Assembly: GCF_947631165.1 (NCBI RefSeq)
Contig: NZ_CANRKH010000013.1
Span: 1-64,000 of the forward strand
DNA from: an uncultured Dysosmobacter sp.
Lineage (GTDB): Bacteria > Bacillota > Clostridia > Oscillospirales > Oscillospiraceae
Reading direction: 5' to 3'
Length of the DNA: 64,000 nt
The translations under genes were made by a program, and so were the position numbers. The number at the start of each line of letters is the position of its first letter. Positions within the stretch are counted from its first letter, which is position 1. This document shows, piece after piece, positions 16,917-25,533 of the stretch. Under the pieces are notes generated by a model, which searched no databases, was not told the DNA's origin, and saw only the letters and a program-made list of their open reading frames with translations.

Positions 16917-17172
16917 TGTGGTATAATCAAATAACTTGAAAAGTGGAAAAATCATTTTTCAAAGGTCACAGCGCAGGCGCTGTGACCAGCTGCGGTACGC
17001 GGTCTTTATTTAGATTCCATAGTTAATCACCGTGTGCACCGCACATGGCGGGTGCAGCCCACTTGAAAAATCACAGGCGATTTTTCAAGTTCATTGACGA
17101 TACAATAGAGGTACGGGGCGCGACTCCGCCCGGACAAACTGTCCGGGAACAGAGGAAAGGGAAACAGACAGG
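16917..17172 (+). promoter_or_regulatory. Promoter and long structured leader upstream of 17173
   Basis: An extended minus 10 (TGGTATAAT, ending 16928) is followed by about 240 nt before the next start codon. The leader contains two perfect hairpins: GGTCACAGCGC/GCGCTGTGACC (16964-16987) and ACTTGAAAAATC/GATTTTTCAAGT (17061-17090). The sequence at 16937-16961 (CTTGAAAAG...ATTTTTCAA) is a degenerate copy of the second. It matches no riboswitch class that I recognise. Confidence 0.5.
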
Positions 17173-17472
17173 ATGCGATTCGCTTATACGGAAGAGCTGC
17201 GGCGCTATATGCAGGAGACAGGCAGGCGGACCATCGTTGTGGAGGTGGCCAAGAGCGACGGCGATTTTGAGATCGTGGAGCTGCATGTCCACTTCACCAG
17301 CGACAAGCAGGCGGAGCTGTTCAAGGCCCGCCGGAACTTCCACGCTTTCTCCACGGAGCTGGGAGAGGTCCTGCTGCCCAACTATCGCCTGCGGTATGAG
17401 GACACGGTGACCTTCGGATTGAAAAAGGTCCTGTTTTGGCGGAGAGTCACGCAGACAGGGATCTTCCTTTGA
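17173..17472 (+). CDS. Small soluble protein of unknown function
   Basis: A 99-residue protein starting MRFAYTEELRRYMQETGRR, predicted mixed alpha/beta with a histidine-containing strand VELHVHFTSDK near the middle and a basic C-terminus (LKKVLFWRRVTQTG). There is no signal peptide or membrane helix. It lies 46 bases upstream of the exported deacetylase-like gene and behind a structured leader, so the two may be co-transcribed. I do not recognise a family. Confidence 0.7.
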   Translation: MRFAYTEELRRYMQETGRRTIVVEVAKSDGDFEIVELHVHFTSDKQAELFKARRNFHAFSTELGEVLLPNYRLRYEDTVTFGLKKVLFWRRVTQTGIFL

Positions 17473-17518
17473 AGCCGGTTCACGTTGATGCCAACCTTAT
17501 CAGACGGGAGGGGACGGA

Positions 17519-18634
17519 ATGAAAAAGAGAGCCGCGGCGCTGGCGCTGTGCGCCCTACTGCTGTTCCAGCTGGCGGAGCCGTCCGCCCAGGCGGCCGGAA
17601 ACGTGTATTTTGTGGCCGCCCAGGAATACGTACTGCCTTTGTCGGACAGCACCATGCCCTTCTGGTACGGCGGATATCTGTACATCCCCAGCACCATGTT
17701 CACCAACGTGGCCCGGAAGGCTCTGGGCATCTCCTATGTGGCCTCCCGCAAGACGGCCATTCTGTACAGCGCGGGTGACCACTCTCTGATTTTTGACCCG
17801 GCGAAAAGCTATGTCCAGGACAATGAAGGGAACATCAGCTATCCCGGCGGCGTGACCAGAGGCGGCGTGGTATATGTCCCGGCGGCGGTGGTGGCCAAGT
17901 TTTTTGACCTGCAATACTCTGTTACCGAGGTGAGCCACGGCTATCTGGTGTGGCTCCGCAGGTCCGGCTTCGGCCTGTCGGACCGGGAATTTGCCAACGC
18001 GGCCTCCATGAGCATGGAGGACTGCTACAATACCTACCTGAAGAGCAAGGAGCCGCAGAACGCCGCTGAGGAGCCGCCCAGCGGTGGTACAGGCGTGGAG
18101 ATCGAGGGCCGCAGCATCTACCTGTGCCTGGAGGCGGGCGATACAGCCGCCGCACTGCTGGACGCGCTGGACCAGTATCAGGCACAGGCCGCCTTCTTCT
18201 GCGATGGGGATTTTCTGACGGAGCGGGGAGACCTGCTGCGCCGCATGATGGTCACCGGCCAGTCGGTGGGCCTGCTGGCCGACGGCAGCGATCCGGAGCG
18301 GACAGTGCTGGAGCAGCTGGAAGCGGGGAACCAGGCGCTGGCCAGGGCCACCTGCGGCAAGACCCGGTTGGTGCTGCTGAAAAACGGCACAGAGCAGATG
18401 ATGCAGGAGGTCCGGGACGAAGGCTACTGCTGCGTGACGCCGGATCTGGACCGGACGGAGCAGGGACTGAACAGCAATTCCAATGCCTCCAGCCTGCTGA
18501 AGCGCGTCTCCGCCTATCAGGGGGATGTGACAGTGTGGTTGGGGGACACGGCCGGCGCAGCCGGCCTGCGGGCTTTTCTGCTGGCGGCGGGGAACGCCGA
18601 CGGCCGGTGCCTGGCCCTGACGGAGACCGCCTGA
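17519..18634 (+). CDS. Exported protein: stalk-like N-domain plus degenerate polysaccharide-deacetylase-like C-domain
   Basis: A 371-residue secreted protein (signal peptide MKKRAAALALCALLLFQ to about residue 25). Residues 28-150 resemble the copper-amine-oxidase N-terminal-like domain found in many Clostridia wall proteins (YGGYLYIPSTMF, VTRGGVVYVPAAVVAKFFDL). Residues 195-365 follow the NodB deacetylase layout (QAAFFCDGDFLTERGDLLRRM, then TGQSVGLLADGSDP), but the paired catalytic aspartates and the metal-binding histidines of NodB are absent. It therefore probably binds cell-wall glycan without deacetylating it, or is structural. The function is inferred from fold resemblance only. Confidence 0.65.
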   Translation: MKKRAAALALCALLLFQLAEPSAQAAGNVYFVAAQEYVLPLSDSTMPFWYGGYLYIPSTMFTNVARKALGISYVASRKTAILYSAGDHSLIFDPAKSYVQDNEGNISYPGGVTRGGVVYVPAAVVAKFFDLQYSVTEVSHGYLVWLRRSGFGLSDREFANAASMSMEDCYNTYLKSKEPQNAAEEPPSGGTGVEIEGRSIYLCLEAGDTAAALLDALDQYQAQAAFFCDGDFLTERGDLLRRMMVTGQSVGLLADGSDPERTVLEQLEAGNQALARATCGKTRLVLLKNGTEQMMQEVRDEGYCCVTPDLDRTEQGLNSNSNASSLLKRVSAYQGDVTVWLGDTAGAAGLRAFLLAAGNADGRCLALTETA

Positions 18635-18794
18635 GGATTGAAAACAGGGGAGATTTGGCCAGTATTTACAGAAAATTCAACATCCCGCCGTCCAGACGGG
18701 TATAATGAGACCATTCCAAGGAAAAGACCGCCGGCTGCTGGGGAGGACTGTTCCCGGCGGGCCGCGGACAGAATGAAAACCGGGAGGGAACACT

Positions 18795-19502
18795 ATGGGC
18801 CGCAATATTTTGGTGGTGGAGGACGATCACAACATCTCCGATCTGATCCACATGTACCTGGTGAAGGAGGGCTTTGATGTCCGCATCGCCGGTGACGGCG
18901 GACGGGCCATCGAGGAATTTCAGAAGCAGATCCCGGACCTGATCCTGCTGGATATCATGCTGCCGGTGATGGACGGCTGGGCCGTCTGCGCCAAGATCCG
19001 GGAGACCAGCAAGGTGCCTATCATCATGCTGACCGCCAAGAGCGAGGTCTTTGACCGCATCCAGGGCCTGGAGATGGGCGCTGACGACTACATCGTGAAG
19101 CCCTTTGAGATGAAGGAGCTGATCGCCCGCATCAACGCCGTGCTGCGGCGGACGGAGATCCCCAACGACACCAGCAAGTGCCTGACCTTTGACAAGCTGA
19201 TCATCAATCTGGACTCCTACGAGCTGACGGTGGACGGTAAAAAAGTGGATACGCCTCCTAAGGAGCTGGAGCTGCTGTACCATCTGGCGGCGACCCCCAA
19301 CCGGGTCTATACCCGCAACCAGCTGCTGGACGAGGTGTGGGGCTTCGACTACTTCGGCGACAGCCGCACGGTGGATGTGCATATCAAGCGCCTGCGGGAG
19401 AAGGTGGAGAACGTCTCCGACCAGTGGGCGCTGAAAACGGTTTGGGGCGTGGGCTATAAATTTGAGACGGTGGGCGCCCAGGCTGAGAAGGCGCGGGGAT
19501 GA
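18795..19502 (+). CDS. OmpR/PhoB-family response regulator
   Basis: A 235-residue regulator. The receiver domain has the acidic pair VEDDHN, phospho-acceptor Asp53 in LLDIMLP, the TA switch residues (IIMLTAKS) and the lysine in DDYIVKPF. The C-terminal winged-helix domain ends in the typical GFDYFGDSRTVDVHIKRLRE and WGVGYKFE. GGGAGGG precedes the ATG. The stop overlaps the kinase start by four bases (ATGA), so both are translationally coupled. An HtrA-like protease follows in the same operon, which points to envelope stress as signal. Confidence 0.95.
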   Translation: MGRNILVVEDDHNISDLIHMYLVKEGFDVRIAGDGGRAIEEFQKQIPDLILLDIMLPVMDGWAVCAKIRETSKVPIIMLTAKSEVFDRIQGLEMGADDYIVKPFEMKELIARINAVLRRTEIPNDTSKCLTFDKLIINLDSYELTVDGKKVDTPPKELELLYHLAATPNRVYTRNQLLDEVWGFDYFGDSRTVDVHIKRLREKVENVSDQWALKTVWGVGYKFETVGAQAEKARG

Positions 19503-20956
19503 AAGAGCAGTTTCAAAAACAGTTTCAGGGCCTGTACTGGCGGCAGCTGTTCGTCACCGCAGGCACCGTACTGCTGACGCTGAGCTTGTTGGGAGCGTCC
19601 TTTTTTGCCCTGAGCTTCAATTACGCCAGGTCCCACCGGAGCGACGAGATCGTGGGCCGGGCCAGGGTCATGAGCCAGCTGTCCGTCAACTATCTGGAGA
19701 CCGGCCGCTACCTCTCCATCGAGGAGCTGCGCAGCGACCAGAGCTTTCAGCAGCTGGCCACCTTCGCCGCAGCGGTGTCGGACGTCCACTTCATGATCTG
19801 CGACACAGAGGGCCATGTGCTGCTCTCCACCGACCCGGACCTGGAGGGCATGGTGCTGACCATGCCGGAGGATATGACCGCCGAGATTATGGAGCGGGGC
19901 GAGTCCGCCCGCCGGTCCGACCTGAACGGCTTGTATGACGGCAAGCGGTTCGTGGTGGGCGTACCAGCTGTGAATCCAGACAGCCAGGAGGTGGTGGGCG
20001 AGGTGATCGCCGTGTCCTCCATGGCCTCGCTGGACACCATGTGGCGGGGCTTCGTGGGCTTGTTCTTCATGACGGCCATGGTGTCGCTGATGATCGCCTT
20101 CATGGCCTCCTCCGTCACCGCCATGCGGCAGGTGAAGCCCATCCGGGAGATGGTGCAGGCGACCCGGCGGTATGCCGAGGGGGACTTTGATATCCGCATG
20201 AACGACTATGGCCGGAACGACGAGATGGGCGAGCTGGCGGCTTCCTTCAACAACATGGCGGAGACCCTGCAGCAGACGGAGCGCCAGCGGCGGGAGTTCA
20301 TCGCCAACATCTCCCATGAGCTGAAAACTCCCATGACCACCATCGCCGGCTATACCGACGGCATTCTGGATGGCACCATCCCGCCGGAGAACGAGCGGCA
20401 GTATCTGCAGATCATCTCCAACGAGAGCCGCCGGCTCAGCCGGATGGTCCGGCGGATGCTGGACGTCAGCCAGCTGCAGGCCATGGATCCTCTGCGGAAC
20501 GGCAGCCACTTTGATATCTGCGAGAGCGTGCGCCGGGTCTTGATCTCTATGGAGAAAAAGATCAATGACCGCAGCCTGGATGTGGACGCGGACATCCCCG
20601 AGGAGCCGATGCTGGTGCTGGGGGACAACGACATGATAACCCAGGTCATCTACAATCTGCTGGAAAACGCCACCAAGTTTGCCCGGACGGGGACGACCCT
20701 GTACTTGGGCGTGACCCCGCTTGACAGTAAGGTGCGGGTCACGGTGCGGAACCTGGGGGACACCATCCCGGCGGAGGAGCTGCCCCTGCTGTTTGAGCGG
20801 TTCCACAAGAGCGACAAGTCCCGCAGTGAGGATAAGGACGGCGTGGGCCTGGGGCTTTATATTGTCAAGACTATTTTGGAGCAGCACAAGGAAAAAATAT
20901 GTGTGACCAGCGAGGACGGAGTGACGACCTTCTCCTTCTCTCTGGCCATGGAATGA
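19499..20956 (+). CDS. Membrane sensor histidine kinase
   Basis: A 485-residue kinase with two membrane helices (about 17-42 and 183-206) bracketing an outer sensor domain of about 140 residues, a HAMP linker (VKPIREMVQATRRYAEGDFD), the H-box FIANISHELKTPMTTI (phospho-His near 273), and a HATPase domain with NLLENATKFA and GVGLGLYIVK. It should phosphorylate the regulator encoded immediately upstream. The signal is unknown. The companion HtrA-like protease gene starts six bases after its stop, an arrangement reminiscent of CssRS-HtrA envelope-stress systems. Confidence 0.95.
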   Translation: MKEQFQKQFQGLYWRQLFVTAGTVLLTLSLLGASFFALSFNYARSHRSDEIVGRARVMSQLSVNYLETGRYLSIEELRSDQSFQQLATFAAAVSDVHFMICDTEGHVLLSTDPDLEGMVLTMPEDMTAEIMERGESARRSDLNGLYDGKRFVVGVPAVNPDSQEVVGEVIAVSSMASLDTMWRGFVGLFFMTAMVSLMIAFMASSVTAMRQVKPIREMVQATRRYAEGDFDIRMNDYGRNDEMGELAASFNNMAETLQQTERQRREFIANISHELKTPMTTIAGYTDGILDGTIPPENERQYLQIISNESRRLSRMVRRMLDVSQLQAMDPLRNGSHFDICESVRRVLISMEKKINDRSLDVDADIPEEPMLVLGDNDMITQVIYNLLENATKFARTGTTLYLGVTPLDSKVRVTVRNLGDTIPAEELPLLFERFHKSDKSRSEDKDGVGLGLYIVKTILEQHKEKICVTSEDGVTTFSFSLAME

Positions 20957-20962
20957 GGATGT

Positions 20963-22261
20963 ATGGAACCATACGGCGAGCATGACCGGCGCCTGCCCGG
21001 TGAGATCGTGGAAATTTACCGGCAGCCAGACCCCCGGGAGGTGGTGGAGACCTATATCCGCCCCCTGCCGGGCGTTTCGCGTGTTCGGACAGCCAGGCCC
21101 CTCCGGCGGAAAAAGAAGGGCCTGTGGATCTTTTTGGCGGTTTTGGCCGGGACAGCGGTTTTGGCCGCAGCGGCCTGGCTGCTGGAGAGCCGGCGGCCCT
21201 ATCAGGATCCATTTGAGCAGTATTATGAGGACTTCCTGCCGGAAGAGACCGGCGGGGAGATCACCATCCCCACGTTTCCCACGGGACAGGGGATTGAACT
21301 GCCGGTGCTCCGGGAGCACGGCGGCGCCATGACGGCGCAGGAGATCTACCGCCAGGTGAATCCGGCGGTGGTGACGGTCATGGCCGATCTGGGGGAGCAT
21401 ATGTCCGTTGGAACGGGGGTGATCTTTACTGGCGGCGGCTACATCCTTACCAATTACCATGTGGTGGAGGGCGGCAGGGACTGCCTGGTGGCCTTGGACG
21501 TGGGCTACAGCTATGAGGCCAGCTATGTGGCCGGAGACGCGGAAAACGACCTGGCGGTGCTGAAAATCGACGAGACCGGTCTGCCCGCCGCCGAATTTGG
21601 AGATTCCGATCTGCTGACCGTGGGCGACAAGGTATATGCCATCGGCAATCCCCTGGGCGTGGAGCTGCGGGGGACCCTGACCGACGGCATCGTCTCCGCC
21701 ATCAACCGGGATGTGGAGGTGGACGGCCGGACCATGACGCTGATCCAGACCAACGCCGCCCTGAACTCCGGAAACTCCGGCGGCCCGCTCATCAATGAAT
21801 ACGGCCAGGTGGTGGGCATCAACGTCATCAAAATGAGCTCGGAATACTCCAATGTGGAGGGCCTGGGCTTCGCCATCCCCACCGCCTCCATGCAGCGCAT
21901 CGTCAACGATCTGCTGGCCTATGGCGAGGTAAAGCCGGAGCCGGTGCTGGGCGTGATGGTGCACAAGTTCAGCGTTCGTCTGGAGGAGGCCCTATGGGGC
22001 CTGGAGGTGGTGGAGGTCACGCCGGATTCCGCTGCAGACAAGGCGGGCGTCCAGGTGGGCGACTTCATTACCTCCGCCAGCGGAGAGACGCTGTATACCA
22101 GCCAGGACCTGCTGCGTGTCCGGCGGCTGCACCACATCGGCGACGAACTGGATATGACCGTCTGGCGGGATGGCGAGCTGCTGGAGGTCACGCTGAAGCT
22201 GGAGCAGTCCACGGACGATATGAGCGCGGCATCCGGCGGCGGGACCTTTGAGCTGCCGTGA
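20963..22261 (+). CDS. HtrA/DegP-like membrane-anchored serine protease with PDZ domain
   Basis: A 432-residue S1C protease. It has a cytoplasmic N-terminus of about 50 residues, one membrane helix (53-74), a trypsin-like domain with the triad His166 (TNYHVVEG), Asp196 (ENDLAVLKI) and Ser272 (SGNSGGPL), and one C-terminal PDZ domain (about 325-420, including GLEVVEVTPDSAADKAGVQV). The family degrades misfolded proteins outside the membrane. It is the third gene of the response-regulator/kinase operon, which suggests that the two-component system senses envelope stress and raises protease levels. Confidence 0.95.
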   Translation: MEPYGEHDRRLPGEIVEIYRQPDPREVVETYIRPLPGVSRVRTARPLRRKKKGLWIFLAVLAGTAVLAAAAWLLESRRPYQDPFEQYYEDFLPEETGGEITIPTFPTGQGIELPVLREHGGAMTAQEIYRQVNPAVVTVMADLGEHMSVGTGVIFTGGGYILTNYHVVEGGRDCLVALDVGYSYEASYVAGDAENDLAVLKIDETGLPAAEFGDSDLLTVGDKVYAIGNPLGVELRGTLTDGIVSAINRDVEVDGRTMTLIQTNAALNSGNSGGPLINEYGQVVGINVIKMSSEYSNVEGLGFAIPTASMQRIVNDLLAYGEVKPEPVLGVMVHKFSVRLEEALWGLEVVEVTPDSAADKAGVQVGDFITSASGETLYTSQDLLRVRRLHHIGDELDMTVWRDGELLEVTLKLEQSTDDMSAASGGGTFELP

Positions 22262-22274
22262 CGGCGGATATACA

Positions 22275-22315
22275 AAACAAACAGTGACCTGTTGTCAGGT
22301 CACTGTTTGTTTTCT
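22275..22315. terminator. Bidirectional terminator
   Basis: AACAAACAGTGACCTG and CAGGTCACTGTTTGTT form a long stem with T and A runs at the two ends, between the convergent htrA operon and the TauE/SafE pair. Confidence 0.88.
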
Positions 22316-22671
22316 TTCCGCGGCCAGATCAGGCTGATGCCGGACAGCAGCAGATAAATGCCGAAGGGTTTGCGGAGGATATCCACATCCACCGCCGTGG
22401 CGATCCAGGCGCCAAGGGCGGCGGCAATCACCGCCACGGGCACGGCGTTTTTCAGGGCGGGCTTGTCTAGATAGCCGTTTTTGGCATGGCACACCAGAGC
22501 GGAGATGGCGGTGGGCAGGAAAAACAGCAGGTTGATGCCCTGGGCGGTCCGCTGGTCCACGCCCAGGAACAGCGTCATTACCAGCAGCAGCAATGTCCCG
22601 CCGCCCACACCCCAGGCGGAGATCACACTGGCCCCCAGGCCGCACAAAAAGGGAAGCAGCCAGTCCGTCAC
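22300..22671 (-). CDS. TauE/SafE-type transporter, second half-size subunit
   Basis: A 123-residue membrane protein beginning with GTG (VTDWLLPFLCGLGASVISAW) and carrying the family's glycine motif GVGGGTLLLLVM with about four helices. It corresponds to half of a normal 240-260 residue TauE/SafE permease. The GTG overlaps the stop codon of the upstream half gene (GTGA), so translation is coupled. Together the two presumably form one anion (sulfite/sulfonate-type) exporter. The paired half genes, each with its own glycine motif, mirror the internal duplication of the full-length family. Confidence 0.82.
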   Translation of the reverse strand: MTDWLLPFLCGLGASVISAWGVGGGTLLLLVMTLFLGVDQRTAQGINLLFFLPTAISALVCHAKNGYLDKPALKNAVPVAVIAAALGAWIATAVDVDILRKPFGIYLLLSGISLIWPRKENKQ

Positions 22672-23024
22672 AGCAGATATTTCACCCCCGCGTAAAAGAG
22701 AAAGGCGGCAAACAGCCATTTTAGAACCGTCGTGGAGACTCTGCCATACAGCTTGCCGCCCAAGGCTCCGCCAATGAAGCCGCCGCAGAGATAGGGCAGC
22801 GCTGCCAGCAGCGAGACGCCGCCCCGCCACACATATACCGCCGCGGACACCAGACACACCGGGAAAATAACGCCTACACAGGTGGCGTACAGCTTCCTCT
22901 GGGACAGCGCGCCCCACCGGGAGAGGATGGGCAGAAACACCATTCCGCCGCCGCCGCCAAACAAGCCGTTGGCTAGGCCCGCTGCTCCGCCGGCGATCCG
23001 CGCCGGCCATTTGCCTGCAGACAA
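22668..23024 (-). CDS. TauE/SafE-type transporter, first half-size subunit
   Basis: A 118-residue membrane protein with the TauE/SafE signature GLANGLFGGGGGMVFLPIL near its N-terminus and a second glycine-rich helix (GGFIGGALGGKLYG). No ATG fits; AAGGAGG lies eight bases before a TTG (LSAGKWPARIAGG), which I take as start. The substrate is not predictable; characterised relatives move sulfite, sulfoacetate or taurine-derived anions. It is the upstream member of a two-gene operon with its partner half. Confidence 0.8.
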   Translation of the reverse strand: MSAGKWPARIAGGAAGLANGLFGGGGGMVFLPILSRWGALSQRKLYATCVGVIFPVCLVSAAVYVWRGGVSLLAALPYLCGGFIGGALGGKLYGRVSTTVLKWLFAAFLFYAGVKYLL

Positions 23025-23140
23025 AGCCCCCACCTCCTTGCTGTTTATGTATCCCCATCCCCGCGTCCGCAAACGCGGGAATGAGGGGCCAGTCTGCAGA
23101 CTGGTGAGGGGGATCGAAAGGGGGAACCGCCCCCTTTACC

Positions 23141-23332
23141 TCATTTCAGCTTGAAGCTCTGGCAGTCGGTACACTCCACCATGGTGGGATTGGTCTCGTG
23201 GGTACCCACCTGGATCTCCGTCAGGCCGCAGTACTGGGTCTCCTGGCAGTGATGGGCGCAGTTGTTCACCGTGCATTTGATGCTCTGGTTAGGGGTGCAT
23301 TCGCAGCCGCCGTTGGTGCAATCCTTCGTCAT
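23141..23332 (-). CDS. DUF1540 cysteine-rich small protein
   Basis: A 63-residue protein starting MTKDCTNGGCECTPNQSIKC with eight cysteines arranged as in DUF1540 (CTVNNCAHHCQETQYCGLTE, later CTDCQSF). Such proteins are common in Clostridia and probably bind a metal such as zinc; the function is unknown. GGGAGG lies nine bases upstream of the ATG. Confidence 0.88.
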   Translation of the reverse strand: MTKDCTNGGCECTPNQSIKCTVNNCAHHCQETQYCGLTEIQVGTHETNPTMVECTDCQSFKLK

Positions 23333-23543
23333 GTTCGATTCCTCCCGCATGAAAGATTTTGGCGTTTCGCCGGAGGTAGTGTGCGCAGGCAGACGCGGAT
23401 TATGTATCCGGCCTGTCGGCACACGAAGATCCTTGCTTTTGGTCCTGATATCATATGGCGTCGGCGGCTCAGCGGCGTATTTTTGTTCCTTTTATCTTCA
23501 GTGTTGCTAAAACGGGGTATTGGTGAGTTTACATAATTTTATG

Positions 23544-23572
23544 TTGACGCTTGGAAGTGGCTATGATAAAAT
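23544..23572 (+). promoter_or_regulatory. Promoter of the DUF2007 gene
   Basis: TTGACG, 17-bp spacer, TAAAAT, 42 bases before the start codon. Confidence 0.75.
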
Positions 23573-23613
23573 CAGTACAACAAGCTGGAAATTTTTAGAA
23601 AGGAGTGATTTTC

Positions 23614-23841
23614 ATGAATACCGACTACGAGTTTTTAGCCGAAAAAGAAGCAATGTGGGCGGAAATGCTTATGCAGGTCTTAAAGAAAAATGATATTCCA
23701 TATACCGCCATACCGGTATATGGTGTAGGGCTGGTTATGAAAGCAGGTATGCAGGAACGATTGAAAATCTATGTTCCAAGCGGAGAGAAAGCCAGAGCGG
23801 AAGAATTACTTGAAGAACTCTTTTCTGAGGGAAACGAGTAA
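23614..23841 (+). CDS. DUF2007-like small protein
   Basis: A 75-residue soluble protein. The start MNTDYEFLAEKEAMW has AGGAG eight bases upstream. It shows the DUF2007 ferredoxin-like pattern: two helices around a central strand pair (MQVLKKNDIPYTAIPVYG) and a C-terminal KARAEELLEELF, a fold related to PII-like signal proteins. The role is unknown. It is AT-richer than its neighbours and has its own promoter and terminator. Confidence 0.75.
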   Translation: MNTDYEFLAEKEAMWAEMLMQVLKKNDIPYTAIPVYGVGLVMKAGMQERLKIYVPSGEKARAEELLEELFSEGNE

Positions 23842-23852
23842 GTCATCATCTG

Positions 23853-23888
23853 CCGGGCAGTTATCTATGATAGATGACTGCCCGTTTG
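23853..23888 (+). terminator. Terminator of the DUF2007 gene
   Basis: CGGGCAGT and ACTGCCCG plus ATCTAT/ATAGAT form a stem directly followed by TTT. Confidence 0.7.
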
Positions 23889-23968
23889 GATATTTTGGCG
23901 AGGGATTTTGAGAACTGGACGGCTGAAAAGCAAAAGGAAGAATTTTTATTTTTGCACAAACGCATGCG

Positions 23969-24004
23969 AAAAAGACGAAGAGCTATGCTCTTCGTCTTTG
24001 CTTT
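23969..24004 (-). terminator. Terminator of mgtE
   Basis: AAGACGAAGAGC and GCTCTTCGTCTT pair around TAT; on the minus strand TTTTT follows. Confidence 0.85.
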
Positions 24005-24023
24005 TGCGTTTCAAATCGCCCGC

Positions 24024-25406
24024 TCAGATCCCCAGCAGCAGCGTGGCGAAGCGGAAATAGATCAGCAGGGACAGAGCGTCCACGATGGTGGAGATGAAGG
24101 GCGAGGCCATCACCGCCGGGTCGAAGCCCAGCTTTTCCGCCAGGATGGGCAGAGAACAGCCCACCAGCTTGGCGCACAGCACGGTGCCTACCAGAGTGCA
24201 GCAGACCACCAGTGCCACCATGGGCGTTACATCAGGATTGTGCAGCAGCCAGCGGTCCACCAGCATCATCTTCACAAAATTGGCCGCCGCCAGGCAGACG
24301 CCGCAGCAGAGGGAGACCCGCAACTCCTTCCAAAGCACCTGGAGAGTATCGGAAAAGCGGACTTCGCCCAGAGACAGGGCGCGGATGATGGCGGTGGAGG
24401 CCTGGGTCCCGCTGTTGCCGCCGGTACCGGACAGCATGGGGACAAAGGAGGTCAGGATGGCGCAGGACATCAGCGCTCCCTCAAAGTGGGTCAGGATGAT
24501 ACCGGTGAAGGTGGCGGACAGCATCAGCACCATCAGCCAAGGCGTGCGGGCCTTCCAGGTCTCGAACACGCTGGTTTTCAGATAGGGCTTGTCCGACGGC
24601 AGCATGGCCGCCATCTTCTCGATATCCTCGGTGGTCTCCTCCTCGATGACGTCCATGGCGTCGTCCACGGTGACGATGCCCACCAGACGGTTTTCGGTGT
24701 CCACCACCGGCAGGGCCAGAAAGTCGTATTTGCTCAGGGCCTGAGCAGTGCTCTCCTGGTCATCCAGGGTCTGGACGGAGATAAAGTTCCGGTCCATGAT
24801 GTCGCCGATGATGTCGTCCTCCTCCGCCAGCAGCAGCGTGCGAAGGGACAGCACGCCCAGCAGATGGCGGTTGTCATCAATGACGTAGCAGACGTTGATG
24901 GTCTCTTTATCCAGACCGGTGCGGCGGATGCGCTTCAAGGCACCCTCCACCGTCATGGCGGCCTTCAGGTCCACGAACTCTGTGGTCATGATGCTGCCAG
25001 TGGAGTCCTCGGGATATTTCAGGATCTCGTTGATGCCGCGGCGGGTCTCCGGATCGGAGTGACGCAGGATGCGCTTGACCACGTTGGCGGGCATTTCCTC
25101 CACGATATCCACCGTATCGTCCAGATACAGCTCTTCCAGCACCTCTTTCAGCTCCGTGTTGGAGAAGCTGAGAATCAGCAGCTCCTGCTCGTCAGACTCC
25201 AGCTCCACGAATACCTCCGCCGCCAGCTCCTTGGGCAGCAGGCGGAACACCAGAGGCACCTTCTCGTCCAGATTGGCGCACAGGGAGGCGATATCCGCCG
25301 CCTCCATGGGCAGCAGGAAGTCTCGTAGCTCGGCATATCGTTTTCGGGAGATCAGCTCCTCGATTTTTTCCAATAATTCCGCCCGTTCGTTTTCCAATTC
25401 AAACAC
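24024..25406 (-). CDS. mgtE: MgtE-family magnesium transporter
   Basis: A 460-residue Mg2+ channel/transporter. The order is an N-terminal superhelical domain (FELENERAELLEKIEELISR onward), two CBS domains (about 140-260), and a five-helix membrane part with the ion-path motif MLSGTGGNSGTQAST. The start is a GTG with AAAGGAGG eight bases upstream; earlier in-frame codons lie inside the leader. MgtE admits Mg2+ and closes when the cytoplasmic domains bind Mg2+. An M-box riboswitch and terminator precede it, so expression falls when Mg2+ is plentiful. Confidence 0.96.
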   Translation of the reverse strand: MFELENERAELLEKIEELISRKRYAELRDFLLPMEAADIASLCANLDEKVPLVFRLLPKELAAEVFVELESDEQELLILSFSNTELKEVLEELYLDDTVDIVEEMPANVVKRILRHSDPETRRGINEILKYPEDSTGSIMTTEFVDLKAAMTVEGALKRIRRTGLDKETINVCYVIDDNRHLLGVLSLRTLLLAEEDDIIGDIMDRNFISVQTLDDQESTAQALSKYDFLALPVVDTENRLVGIVTVDDAMDVIEEETTEDIEKMAAMLPSDKPYLKTSVFETWKARTPWLMVLMLSATFTGIILTHFEGALMSCAILTSFVPMLSGTGGNSGTQASTAIIRALSLGEVRFSDTLQVLWKELRVSLCCGVCLAAANFVKMMLVDRWLLHNPDVTPMVALVVCCTLVGTVLCAKLVGCSLPILAEKLGFDPAVMASPFISTIVDALSLLIYFRFATLLLGI

Positions 25407-25445
25407 CGCGCGCGACCTCCTTTCCACTGTCTTTGCAGTCTTTCC

Positions 25446-25487
25446 CAAAATAAAAAGCCCCACTCGTTCCATCCGGTACAAGTGGAG
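25446..25487 (-). terminator. Intrinsic terminator of the M-box expression platform
   Basis: On the minus strand CTCCACTTGT and ACGAGTGGGG pair in a 13-bp imperfect stem followed by CTTTTTATTTT, about 40 bases before the mgtE ribosome site. Confidence 0.85.
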
Positions 25488-25533
25488 AAAGTGCGCCTGC
25501 CAGGAGGACATGATACAGAGTCCCCCCCCCCAA

